DNA of 64,000 nucleotides from Oreohelix idahoensis. Its lineage: Eukaryota > Mollusca > Gastropoda > Stylommatophora > Oreohelicidae. The position numbers were made by a program, and so were the translations under genes. The stretch covers positions 1 through 64,000 of the forward strand of contig JAMPIV010010565.1 in the NCBI GenBank assembly GCA_024509875.1, written 5' to 3'. Shown here one piece after another: positions 43,801 to 52,346 of this stretch. Within the stretch, counting starts at the first letter, position 1, and every line of letters starts with the position of its first letter. The notes beneath the pieces were generated by a model, which did not search any database, was not told the origin of the DNA, and saw nothing but the letters and a program-made list of their open reading frames with translations.

Positions 43801-46800
43801 TTCCATTTGAGGTGTCTACACCGCATCCGCGGCATCTCGTGGAAAGTGACAAATGTCGAGGTGTTGTCACATGCTGGCCTTCAAAGTATGTATACACTGC
43901 TTAGACAGTGCAGACTTCGCTGGCTTGGACATGTTCGCTGCATGGAAGATGGTCGCATCCTAAAAGATATCTTCTACGGACAATTAGCAGATGGCAAGAG
44001 AACAGTTGGGAGCCGCGGTAGCATAGTGGTTAGTGCACTGGCTTCCTAGCGCAGTGGTCTATGGTTCGATCCCCAGATGAGGCGGGAATTTTTTAGGCCA
44101 CAAACGACTCCTGGGTCAACCCAGCCCCAAATGGGTACCAGACCAACTCTGGGAAGGTTAAGGCGGCCAGCGTGATGCCGACCACATCACCCCTCGTGTG
44201 CCGACGGTCAAGATAATATGGGCCTAACACCATATTCCCAATATGCCTCAATGGGCGTGTAACGGGTTCCTTTACCTTTAAGAGAACAGTTGGGCGACCA
44301 CAGCTGAGGTTCAAAGATGTGTGCAAGAGAGATATGAGGGCACTGGACATGGATCCAGCAACATGGGAGGATGAAGCTGCCGATTGCACTACGTCGTGAT
44401 GCTATTTACGGCGCCACCTCAGATTGGGCAAAGAAAGGCTCACATAACAAGCAGAGGAGGGGAGAAAACGTTGAAAGGAGCACCAGGAAAATAAGCAGCT
44501 GAGGGCTGCCACCTCAAGGGCGCATTCCCATAGTCAGTTATGACTGAAGGGGCTATTATTATTATTATTATTCATCTCATCTCAACCCGTAACCCGTCAT
44601 GGGTCGTAGGGGTGCCATGGTGGAAGCATCAGCAGACATGGTCCTCCACTGCTCTCTATTCTCAGCAATGCGTACAAGTGTGGAAAAACTGTGTCCTGCC
44701 CATTCTTTGATGTTATCAGCCCAGGATTTTCTTTGCCTTCCTCTTCTCCGTTTACGTTCGACTGTTCCCTGGAGGATCGTTTTCGAAAGGGAGTCATGAC
44801 TAGTTACATGCCCAAACCAGGCAAGCTTTCGACGTTTCACTACTGACAAAAGTGGTTCTCGGTGGCCTGCATAGATGTTTATTTTCTCTCTAACATAGAC
44901 ATTTGTTTTGTGCTCTTTATAGCAAATGCACAAAATTCTTCTATAACATTTATACTCGAAAGCCTGAATCCTTCGCTCCATATCAGCAGTGAGTGTCCAG
45001 CTCTCACATCCATACAAAAGAATAGATAATACAAGTGATTTGTATAATTTGATCAGGAAAACTGATGCTTCTTTTCCAGATCACATTCAGCCTTGTCATG
45101 GCAGCTGAGGCCATCTCAAGTCTTGTCTTGATTTCTTTACTTGATCTTCCATCACTACATATAGTGGACCCCAGATATTTAAAGGTGTTAACTTCTTCTA
45201 ACGTTTGCCCATTTAACGTAATGTTGGTCGGAACATGTTTCTTATGGCTATTCGCCAATATCTTGCTTTTTTTCTATATTAATTTCCATCCCATACGTTC
45301 TTGTTACTTTCTCCAGTCTAGAGGTAAGGTCTTGAAGTTCTGATTCTGTTCCAGCTATAAGAACGATATCATCAGCAAAACGTAGATTGCAAAGAGGTCA
45401 GCCTCCAATCGATATGGTTGTTTTATAATCGTAGAGAGCCTCCTGCATAATATGTTCTAGATATATATTAAAGAGCACTGGGGACAGGATACATCCCTGG
45501 CGAACTCCTAATTGTTTTGAAAAATTCTCCAATGTCATTGCTTGCAAAAACAGCACTCTTGCATCCTTGTATAGTGCTTCAATGATATCTATGATGTTGG
45601 TATCAAAATTGAATTTTTATTGAATTTGAATTATTATTATTACTGACAACATAAAAAATATTAAGACAATGCCAAATTAGATTTCATTAAAAGTGAATCA
45701 TTTTTGTGTGTGTTAAACATGAATGTTATACCATATGATTAGTTTGTTATTTTACAGTATTTTGTACTAGTATGTTTACAAATTGAAAAAGACAGGATAA
45801 GATGGAGATAGCAGTGGCCTTAGTTGTTATAAAAAAAAAATTTTAAAAGAGACAAGCCATTTTACTTGTACAAATGACCGTTATGAAAGCTGTCCAGGTC
45901 CTATCTAACTTGCAGCTTCCTCAACTGTCTGTTTTTTTTTTCCCAAAAAGCAAATTTGTTCCTACTGTAATCAGGTTTTATACTGACAATGCAGAAAATC
46001 AAGCAAAGCTATACAACGGCAGAAAGATAGACTTCAAGATTTTTAGTAATTACAAAGTTTTCAGGCTTTCTCCCAATATCAGTCACATATTCTCAAAGGA
46101 TCTTGAATGTAAATATAAATTAGAGCGCTGATCTGTTCTCAAACATTCATGAAGAAATGAGTCACTGAACCTAATTTTCTGAAAATGTTACGTCACAAAC
46201 ATGTTTTCTTCAGGCACTACGCGAGCTCAGCAAGAATACGTAACAACGTGCACTAAAACGTTTCCCTGATCACAAAAAAAGGCTCTTATCATTATTCAGT
46301 ATACTGATACTCTTCTATTCTATCTTTGACTTTTAGTTACGTGGAACAAACCTTCAGTTATATTATGCCTTCCTATTCTGCACCTATAGTTCAACTTCTT
46401 TCCATGTCTTATTTATCTGTCATAAATATCCAGTTCTCTTTGTCATATGCTTGTGGGTCTGTTATTTTTACTTCAGAGATTTCAGAAAAAGGTCTGCCTT
46501 GTAATGTTATTAGCTGGTTTCCTCCACGCGTGCTCCACAACAATCACAAATACTCTATACAACACTACCTAACAGCTACAGAACACATTCAAATTCTTCA
46601 ACTTGGCATTGGCTGCATCAAAGCCTAGTTCAACAACCTCAATGCTTATGTCATCTCCACTGCTGACATATCTTCCTCACTACCTGTTCCACTGATACTT
46701 GCCTGGTTCTTTCACTAATTCCACATTTGTTATCCTATATGACATTCTAATACTTCAGCTCTGCATAAGGACTTCTTCAAGTACCATGCGGAGTGGTGTA

Positions 46801-49336
46801 AGCAATCATGTCTCTCCACAACTTCCCGTCTCCTAATTACTTATCTATTCTGTTGTTGACTTCTTTCCATGACATGTTGTCGAGTATCTGTTTATTTGTC
46901 TTTCTTTATCTCATTTTCCGACAATCTTTCCAGTTTTTACATCATTTTCCAGCTTTCTTCTTCTCATAAAGAAAGTGGATTGCTTGTCTCTAACATAACG
47001 ACTAAGGGGTCGTCCACGTATGATGTTATGCAATTTTTGCCATTTTTTAACCCCTCCTTGTCAAATTTTGTCACAAAAACCCAGCCCCCCACCCAATATG
47101 ATGTCACAAATCTCTAGCCTCCACTGCCCATTTTTTAACTACTGATAAGCAACAACATAACCCAATGTAAATTATTATCTTAGCCGTCATCATCATTATC
47201 ACCTTTCAGAGTGCACCATCATGATAAGAGACAGAAGACATTGGAGATCCATTACAGCCAACCTTCGATGTGGAGAAGGCAGCTGATGATATCCATCAAA
47301 ATAATGACGGGGAAAGAAGTTAAGCTAACACTTAACCTTTCAGCGTCAGCCGCACATTTAGAAGACCGGGAAACTCATCTGGTGATTCTGATTTTACCCC
47401 CCCCCCCTTTCCCCCTCACTGTGTGACATCATATGTGGACTACCCCTAAGCTTCCTTTGTGCATAGACTCTTTCAGGACATGCTCATAACTCTTTTTTAC
47501 TGTCTGTTGTATTTTTAACATTCTTCTGTATAACTACATCTCTAACTTCTAGTGCTTTTTCTACTTGTTTACTACGTGTCCCTGACTCACTCCCTTTTTT
47601 TACCCCATACGCATGCATTTACAAAATCCTGTAGCTTTGCTTTCACTTTTGTCATTCACCATGCTTCACAGCCATCTGATAAAGACTGTCTTCACACCTG
47701 AACTTAACATGCAAAGGTTGTCCCATAGCAGTTACTGTTGTAGGGGAGCTGGCTGTTGTTGTTAAACTAGGGCTGCTGAGCTTCTCGCTATTTTGTAGCC
47801 AATAACAAGTTGAAGACTCCTTGGTATTATCTACACTGTAGATATAGGCTCTTCTTGCTATTCTGAAACGTGCCGAGTTGAAGTCATGAGCTCCAGTTTC
47901 TCCATCTTGGTTTGCATTTAAAGGATCACTACATCTGGTCCCAAGCTAGGAGTAAGAAGTGTGTGGCTTACTGTGCATTCACCGTCATCCATGGGGCTCT
48001 CCAACTATGCGGAGCTAAAATACTGTGCTCTGGTTCTGGGCTCTCCCAAGAAATTGTCACATCCTACAGAGCCATTTCTCAGCTTCCCCAGCCTATCACT
48101 GGGTCCACAGTGAAATCCTCCTCCATGCAGTCAACCAGGTTAAAGACAAAGAATCACATCTGAGGCTCAAGTGACTCCTCCAAGCTTAGTATGCAATACT
48201 GGGTTCTCAACATCTTTCACGGCAGAGGGAATATCTAGAAATGTGTAGATGGTTTAAAGAGTCAATGAGTGTGTAATTAGGGTATATATTGTAGCATTGT
48301 GCATTGTTTGTGGTCATATAAAGATGACTCCAGATATGCCTCCATGCATATTGCAGGGGAGTGAAGTGTTAGAGACTTCACCTATACTAGGACTCAGTTT
48401 TATGAGATGAGGTCACCAGCTCTCTTCTCTGCCTTCTGTATCTCCGTTTATACAGCTGGTTAAATTGGAGTGTGACTGCAACTGGTTTCAACCTTGGCCA
48501 CTGTGCCTTGAGATGAGAGGGCTCTAACAACCCTGCCACTCACATATTTGAAATACATGCTCTTACTCCACTGTTAAATAAGATTTAATATTGGCTGCAA
48601 CTCTTAGGAAGCATGAAGACAGTGAGTTATCCATCAGATTTTTTGATAATATGAGAACTTTAATGCAATCACAGGACTATTTACTGCTGATTCTAACATC
48701 ATCATAACTCCTCAGCAGGTTTCCTCAATGTGGGGTGTCCTATCTATCATGAGGGTCTTCTTTTGTTCCACTGGCACTTGTCTGGTTCTTGTCATCAGTT
48801 CCACATTAAGTGATTTTATCATACTTAGTTATATTTTTTTAAATCATTGCCAATTCCTGATGCAACTAGGGGAGAAAAAAAACGAAAAATTAATAAATGG
48901 TGGGTAAACTGGATAGGCTACACGAACATGTAGGCTAGCCTAGTAGGCCTACTCAGAATAATAAATAATGTACATCAGACATACTGAGGCTTTTAATATT
49001 ATGAATTAACTCTGAAAAGGGGGGGTGTTAAACCCTTATTTACTTCTAACAAAGATACTTATAATAATAACACTTCAAAGTACTAAATATGGGACCGTCA
49101 CGGCGACAGTGTTGTGCAATAGCCAATGAAATTACTTTTTCCTAAGTTCTGAAACTTAGGACTTTAGGCTAAAACCTTCAATCTTTGCCAGTATGGACTA
49201 CGTAAGTTATTTCAGTCGTAATACCTATCAAATATACCCCGCTCTTGATAGTATGGAAGTTAAATGTATTTATTTACCAACCTGAAACCAATACTGTTAG
49301 ACATATAACTACTCCTGCTCCTGTCATTGCTGCCAT
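40554..49336 (-). CDS. Shisa/CYYR1-like type I membrane protein, four exons
   Basis: Four coding exons on the minus strand join with matching phases and GT-AG borders: 49336-49282, 43603-43486, 41782-41640 and 40819-40554 (582 nt, 193 residues plus stop). Residues 1-18 are a signal peptide. Residues 20-58 form a short Cys/Tyr-rich ectodomain (Cys 20, 26, 42, 46, 47, 54, 55) with a YGCCG then ECCS pattern like Shisa/CYYR1/WBP1-VOPP1 proteins. Residues 59-83 are a membrane helix followed by RRRR. The tail (about 107-193) is rich in Pro, Tyr, Ala and Gly and has PPKY at 170-173, a PPxY motif that binds WW domains. By family it is probably a single-pass adaptor in endomembranes or at the surface; its exact role is unknown. 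The first donor (GTTGGT) is weak, so exon 1 is the least certain part. Introns carry LINEs, SINEs and a MITE. Confidence 0.83.
41640..41782 (-). CDS. Exon 3: transmembrane helix and basic anchor
   Basis: 143 bases between acceptor ATATCTCCAG and donor GTAAGT. It encodes VGLIVGLCVGGAVFLFFIIL followed by TICLCRRRR, then a short cytoplasmic stretch ending VVVQQ. Confidence 0.88.
41930..42350 (+). repeat. LINE 3' fragment (RTE/CR1-like), decayed
   Basis: Plus-strand relic within intron 3. Broken frames include GSPCSGN-like, QKTHEA-like and KTRKDLE-like segments. These match the reverse complement of 33755-34060 and, on the same strand, 55625-55835. Confidence 0.5.
42800..43410 (-). repeat. LINE 3' fragment, interrupted by a SINE
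   Basis: Minus-strand relic in intron 2. It aligns with 46797-47005 and 47450-47520 (for example CATGTCTCTCCACAACT and TCTTTCAGGACA). Translated in pieces it resembles the post-RT region of RTE/CR1-like LINEs (FGYVMRRRTLEHC, RELWRDM). The SINE at 43063-43344 interrupts it. Confidence 0.6.
43063..43344 (+). mobile_element. tRNA-type SINE, family 1, copy 1
   Basis: A 282-bp SINE flanked by 14-bp duplications CCTCTTTCAGGACA (43049-43062 and 43345-43358). It has an A-box-like GTGGTTAGTGTACTGG and a B-box-like GATTCGATCCCC, and shares its body with 44011-44279 and 58541-58777. The tail is T/C-rich rather than poly-A. Confidence 0.88.
43486..43603 (-). CDS. Exon 2: cysteine-rich ectodomain
   Basis: 118 bases between acceptor TTCTTAACTTTCAG and donor GTAAGT. 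In the frame fixed by its neighbours it encodes the Tyr/Ser/Cys-rich segment with YGCCG and ECCSGP. The other frames give no domain. Confidence 0.85.
43697..44553 (+). repeat. LINE 3' fragment with SINE insertion
   Basis: Plus strand, upstream of host exon 2 within the 5.7-kb intron 1. Encodes the post-RT region of a non-LTR element: YGSETWTTYAKQERRLNTFH, LRWLGHVRCMEDGRI, GKRTVG, then, after the SINE, RFKDVCKRDMRALDMDP and a decayed C-terminus. It ends against a (TTA)n microsatellite at 44554. The 5' part is missing, as usual for LINE insertions. Confidence 0.82.
44011..44279 (+). mobile_element. tRNA-type SINE, family 1, copy 2
   Basis: A 269-bp SINE flanked by 15-bp duplications AAGAGAACAGTTGGG (43996-44010 and 44280-44294). 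A-box-like TAGCATAGTGGTTAGTGCAC and B-box GGTTCGATCCCC are clear. The 3' end is GGTTCCTTTACCTTT. Removing it and one duplication makes the surrounding LINE frame continuous. Confidence 0.93.
44554..44572. repeat. (TTA)n microsatellite between two convergent LINE ends
   Basis: Nineteen bases of TAT/ATT repeat. It sits at the 3' end of the plus-strand LINE piece on its left and of the minus-strand LINE piece on its right. Confidence 0.85.
44573..45610 (-). repeat. LINE fragment with RT domain (5'-truncated, decayed)
   Basis: Minus strand. RT motifs include GVRQGCILSPVLFNIYLEHI (about 45500), RFADDIVL with the aspartate pair at 45368-45373, and FKYLGSTICSDG. After RT come YGCESWTLTADMERRIQAFE, RRKLAWFGHVTSHDSLSKTI and RRRGRQRKSWADNIKEW. 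Frame shifts are seen near 45015 and 45260. An RTE/CR1-like family common in gastropods, to my knowledge. Confidence 0.85.
45611..46339. other. Non-coding, nothing recognised
   Basis: AT-rich sequence without a recognisable gene or repeat. The open frames present have no domain-like features. Confidence 0.35.
46340..46780 (-). repeat. LINE 3' fragment (RTE/CR1-like), decayed
   Basis: Shares blocks with 33755-34000 (GCCTTGTAATGTTATTAGC, CACTGATACTTGCCTGGTTC, TCCACATTTGTTAT). Heavily mutated minus-strand relic. Confidence 0.45.
46797..47710 (-). repeat. LINE 3' fragment, interrupted by a MITE
   Basis: Aligns with 42806-43062 plus 43359-43410. It is split at 47006-47446 by a Harbinger-like MITE. 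The uninterrupted relative at 43026-43036 reads straight through the insertion point (GGGAATAAGC). Confidence 0.6.
47006..47446. mobile_element. Harbinger-like MITE with TAA target duplication
   Basis: A 441-bp non-coding element. Ends are GGGGTCGTCCACGTATGATGT and the inverted GACATCATATGTGGACTACCCC. It is flanked by TAA on both sides (47003-47005, 47447-47449), as in PIF/Harbinger elements. A C-run lies at about 47399-47407. A related empty site exists near 43030. Confidence 0.8.
47962..48213 (-). repeat. Diverged fragment of the I/Nimb LINE 5' region
   Basis: The reverse complement of 23230-23490 in the LINE aligns here, with shared blocks such as GGGGCTCTCCAACTATGC and TGTGCTCTGGTTCTGGGCTC. 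No frame is preserved. Confidence 0.75.
48214..48712. other. Non-coding, nothing recognised
   Basis: Intron sequence of the host gene. The stretch 48330-48530 may be an old repeat distantly like 41221-41400, but I cannot support it. Confidence 0.3.
48713..48830 (-). repeat. LINE 3' fragment (RTE/CR1-like), short
   Basis: Shares CAGGTTTCCTCAATGTG and GGCACTTGTCTGGTTCTTGTCATCAGTTCCACATTA-type sequence with 33890-33990. Confidence 0.5.
49282..49336 (-). CDS. Exon 1: signal peptide of the Shisa/CYYR1-like protein
   Basis: 55 coding bases from ATG 49336, giving a hydrophobic leader (MAAMTGAGVVICLTVLVS) and one base of the next codon. Donor G|GTTGGT is at 49281. An alternative donor four bases further on (GTAAAT) is closer to consensus but would break the phase. 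The 5.7-kb intron that follows could hide another small exon. Confidence 0.65.
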
Positions 49337-49360
49337 CTTGTTACCTGTCCCGTGAATCAA

Positions 49361-49368
49361 TGACGTCA
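49361..49368. promoter_or_regulatory. Palindromic CRE site upstream of the host gene
   Basis: TGACGTCA, the full cAMP-response-element palindrome, lies 25 bases upstream of the start codon of the Shisa/CYYR1-like gene. It may be promoter or 5' untranslated sequence. Function is inferred from the motif only. Confidence 0.4.
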
Positions 49369-49449
49369 CATATACCTGTCGTCGTTGTATCCTTCCGGCA
49401 ATGTAAACTGTTTCCTTGTCGTATTTTTAGATATGCACAATTCTGACGA

Positions 49450-50660
49450 TCGGAAAAGGCTTCTGCTTCTATATCCCGTTGGCTTTTAAGAAAACTCCCT
49501 TTTTACGTGGGGAAGAAATGGTGCTAGTCTGACGGTTTGAGCCAACAAGACGTGTATATTTTTTATTTGAATTGCACAGCGCATGAAGATATAGACTTGC
49601 ATAGAACGCATGAGCACACATGATGATAGGAAACTCTATACAGAGCGATACAACAGGAGGTAATCTGATCAACAGAAGGGTTCCCCGTCGAACAAGTGTT
49701 TCGGCCCTATACTCCTTTACACTCTAAGGGGGGCGGGCCCACTTGGGTCATGACTCCCAAGTGTCTCAGCCTCCTGTTGTCTTGTATCGAAAATGAACCC
49801 ATTTCCCTTATGGTAGCAACTTTAAAATCCACAACTCCGCCAGCCGTGGAGGCAATTGTGAAAGTAACAAAGAGAAGACAAATTATTCCGTTCGTTCCGT
49901 CGCACATCACAACTAAGGACACACACTTGCGCGAAGCCGACGAGTCTAGCCACTGCGCGCTAGCCACTGACATTCTGTACCTGACACCCCTTATAATATA
50001 CACCGCGTGTTGCCCGTCAGTCACAGCCCTTTCACCAGCACACCGAAAAACTCAACGTATTGTGGACTTGGACAAATTCCTGATGTTTTCTGTACCACAT
50101 AGTTTACTGTCCCGAGTTCCATAGCCCATTGCGGTTGTTCCACAGCCAGCATGATGCCTTTTCCGCAGTTTCACTAAGCCTCTTCAGTGCCCTTGTTCTC
50201 GACTGACCCCTCAGCCACAACATAATAGAGTACATGAGCACAGTTATAGCAAACGGAAAGTGTCCCAATGCCCCCCCCCCCCCCCCCCAAAAAAAACCAA
50301 ACAACTTAAGCTAATGAATAGGTTTGAGATGCAGGTACATACAAATATTTGCTAATGATAACCTTTACTTTAATTATGTTTTGAGCTTCTTCAAAAATAC
50401 TGCTTCCCGTGGAAGACGACCATATGGCCTGAGCCGCCTGTGTGTAGGTCTGCGAATAACGATGTGCCAACCGCTTCGTCCGCTCGCCCAATGGATGAAG
50501 GCAAAGATATATTAAATAAAACAACAACATAATAGCCAACCGCTTATAATTGCATCTCATGAGCCTTATTTAAGGGCATCCGAACTTGAGCGACTTAATC
50601 GGCCGCCATATCGATGGCCATTTGTGCGAAATCCGCAGTGAGTTCCACGTGATCGTCCGT
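49450..50660. other. Intergenic region, nothing firmly recognised
   Basis: Upstream of the host gene. Open frames up to 142 codons (49696-50124) show no domain-like composition. A C18 then A8 homopolymer run lies at 50271-50296. Confidence 0.35.
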
Positions 50661-51690
50661 AATAAGCGTTTGCAGGTGTTGTGCGTTAATTAACTAAAGA
50701 AGCAGCCTTGCTACGTAGAAGCAGAGCTTGGTTATGTAAAAGAACATGGCGGGAAAGCACTGATTCTAGAAAGAGAGAAAATAAAGTTTTCTAAAATTTA
50801 AGACACCATGCAGAGCGCCTGCATTGATTTTTCAACACGCAACTGAAATACAACGATGTGTAAAAAATGGTGTACAATCCATTTTGAACAAGTGTCATAT
50901 CCGAATCCTTGTTGTAGAATTCACCAGTCACTTGCTTGCTCTTTGTGCATTCAGCGTCATAAATGTTGGTACAAGAATCAGCCAGGAATAAAATCCATTG
51001 TATTTGGAAAAGTGAAGAAAATGTCGCATTGGGTTTCTTCACACTTCACTACTTCAGGCAACATCTGCAAGGCCTTAGAGGAAAATCTGGACTTTACTCC
51101 GTCTTTGAAATATCAAATTCCTCACCTGGCTGACATACGATGGTTCTCCAGAAAGGGATACCGTACATTGCAAGAGCTTTTTAATAATGGGAATGACTTT
51201 TTTAACTTGTTATCTGGAGGCAGTGTGGTAAATTAAAATAGGCAGTATACGTGGAGACTTACAAATTAAAGCAGTTGATAAAAGAAAGTGGGAAATCATC
51301 GAAATGCATACCGATAACACAAACCAAATGGGGCGTAGCATGTGGCAACATCATATTTCTCTCCACGAAAAACTGTTTAGAGATTTCAGGAGTCTTGAGC
51401 TGACTATTGTCTTTATTTTGGTCATTAATGTAGAAATCCGAAGACGAATGAGAAACAAGATATGATGAATAATCTGAAACTGTTCTAAGTCTACTATCAT
51501 TTACTGGACACAGTATTTGAAGGTCTTTGTCTTGTGTGGACTGGCCTATACTGTATAATAGGGGAACAACAGAAGTGATTGCGTCATTAATAGGCTGAAC
51601 TGCCCATGGTAAACTTCCGGTGTTATGTCTTGCGGTTCGCACTAATGACCTGTCATCGAAGCATCATTTTTTGGTGATGCGTAGATGGCA
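50661..51690. other. Intergenic region with an unrecognised open frame
   Basis: The plus-strand frame 50856-51236 (126 codons) has a Cys-rich start and a C-terminal IRWFSRKGYRTLQELF segment faintly like hAT-type transposases. The resemblance is too weak to call. Nothing else is seen. Confidence 0.25.
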
Positions 51691-51699
51691 GGGATGATA

Positions 51700-51825
51700 G
51701 TGTGATTCGCTTGCATAGCTAGGCGGGGTTGTCGCACGGAAGGTCTAGGTATCGAATCCTGGGTAAGCCACTCATGTCTGTTGTTTATCTGTTGTCTAGT
51801 GTTCTACTTCTTTATTTCCTACGAG
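51700..51825 (+). repeat. tRNA-like SINE remnant, family 3, copy 1
   Basis: B-box-like GGTATCGAATCCTGGG, followed by TCTGTTGTCTAGTGTTCTAC and a T-rich end. Resembles 55185-55318. Confidence 0.45.
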
Positions 51826-52346
51826 TGCCTGATAACATACCTTTATGTTTGTCTCATATTAATTTATGGCAAGTTCAAACATGGTGAAGCATTGAGCCTT
51901 TAACACATTTGAATGTGTTCTGTTTGTTGGGCGAACTTAACTGATATGTAAGCTTTTTCTTCAAGTGCCTTACCCGCTGATGTACTGTAGGCAGTTTTGT
52001 CTCTGTATTATTATTATTTAATGATGAAAAATATCCAGTTCAACCACTGATGGGTTATAATTAGGATATATATTGTTTTCAATTCCAAATAATATGAATA
52101 ATTGCCAATCTGGGAAAGTAGCATCACACCTGTCAAATCATTGTAAATAGGGCAAATCACAGTTACCAATTATGCTTCTTCTATGTTAAAACAAAATCAA
52201 AGAAACAAAATCGAAAAAAGAAAAGTGTTTAAACTGACTGTTTTTAACACTGACTTACAAATTTCATTGTGCCTGCTTTTTAAGTCCTTGTTAAGTCCCA
52301 CAACAACCAACAAAGCCAGAGAAACTAGTTTTTTAATGTTATTTTA
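51826..52346. other. AT-rich non-coding sequence
   Basis: No gene or recognisable repeat seen. Confidence 0.35.

Noticed and set aside
49696..50124. 142-codon open frame upstream of the host gene
   Set aside because: No recognisable domain, no splice or promoter support, and a competing frame on the other strand.
50856..51236. Possible hAT-type transposase fragment
   Set aside because: Only a short WFSR-containing segment is suggestive; no other hAT motif or terminal repeat is seen.
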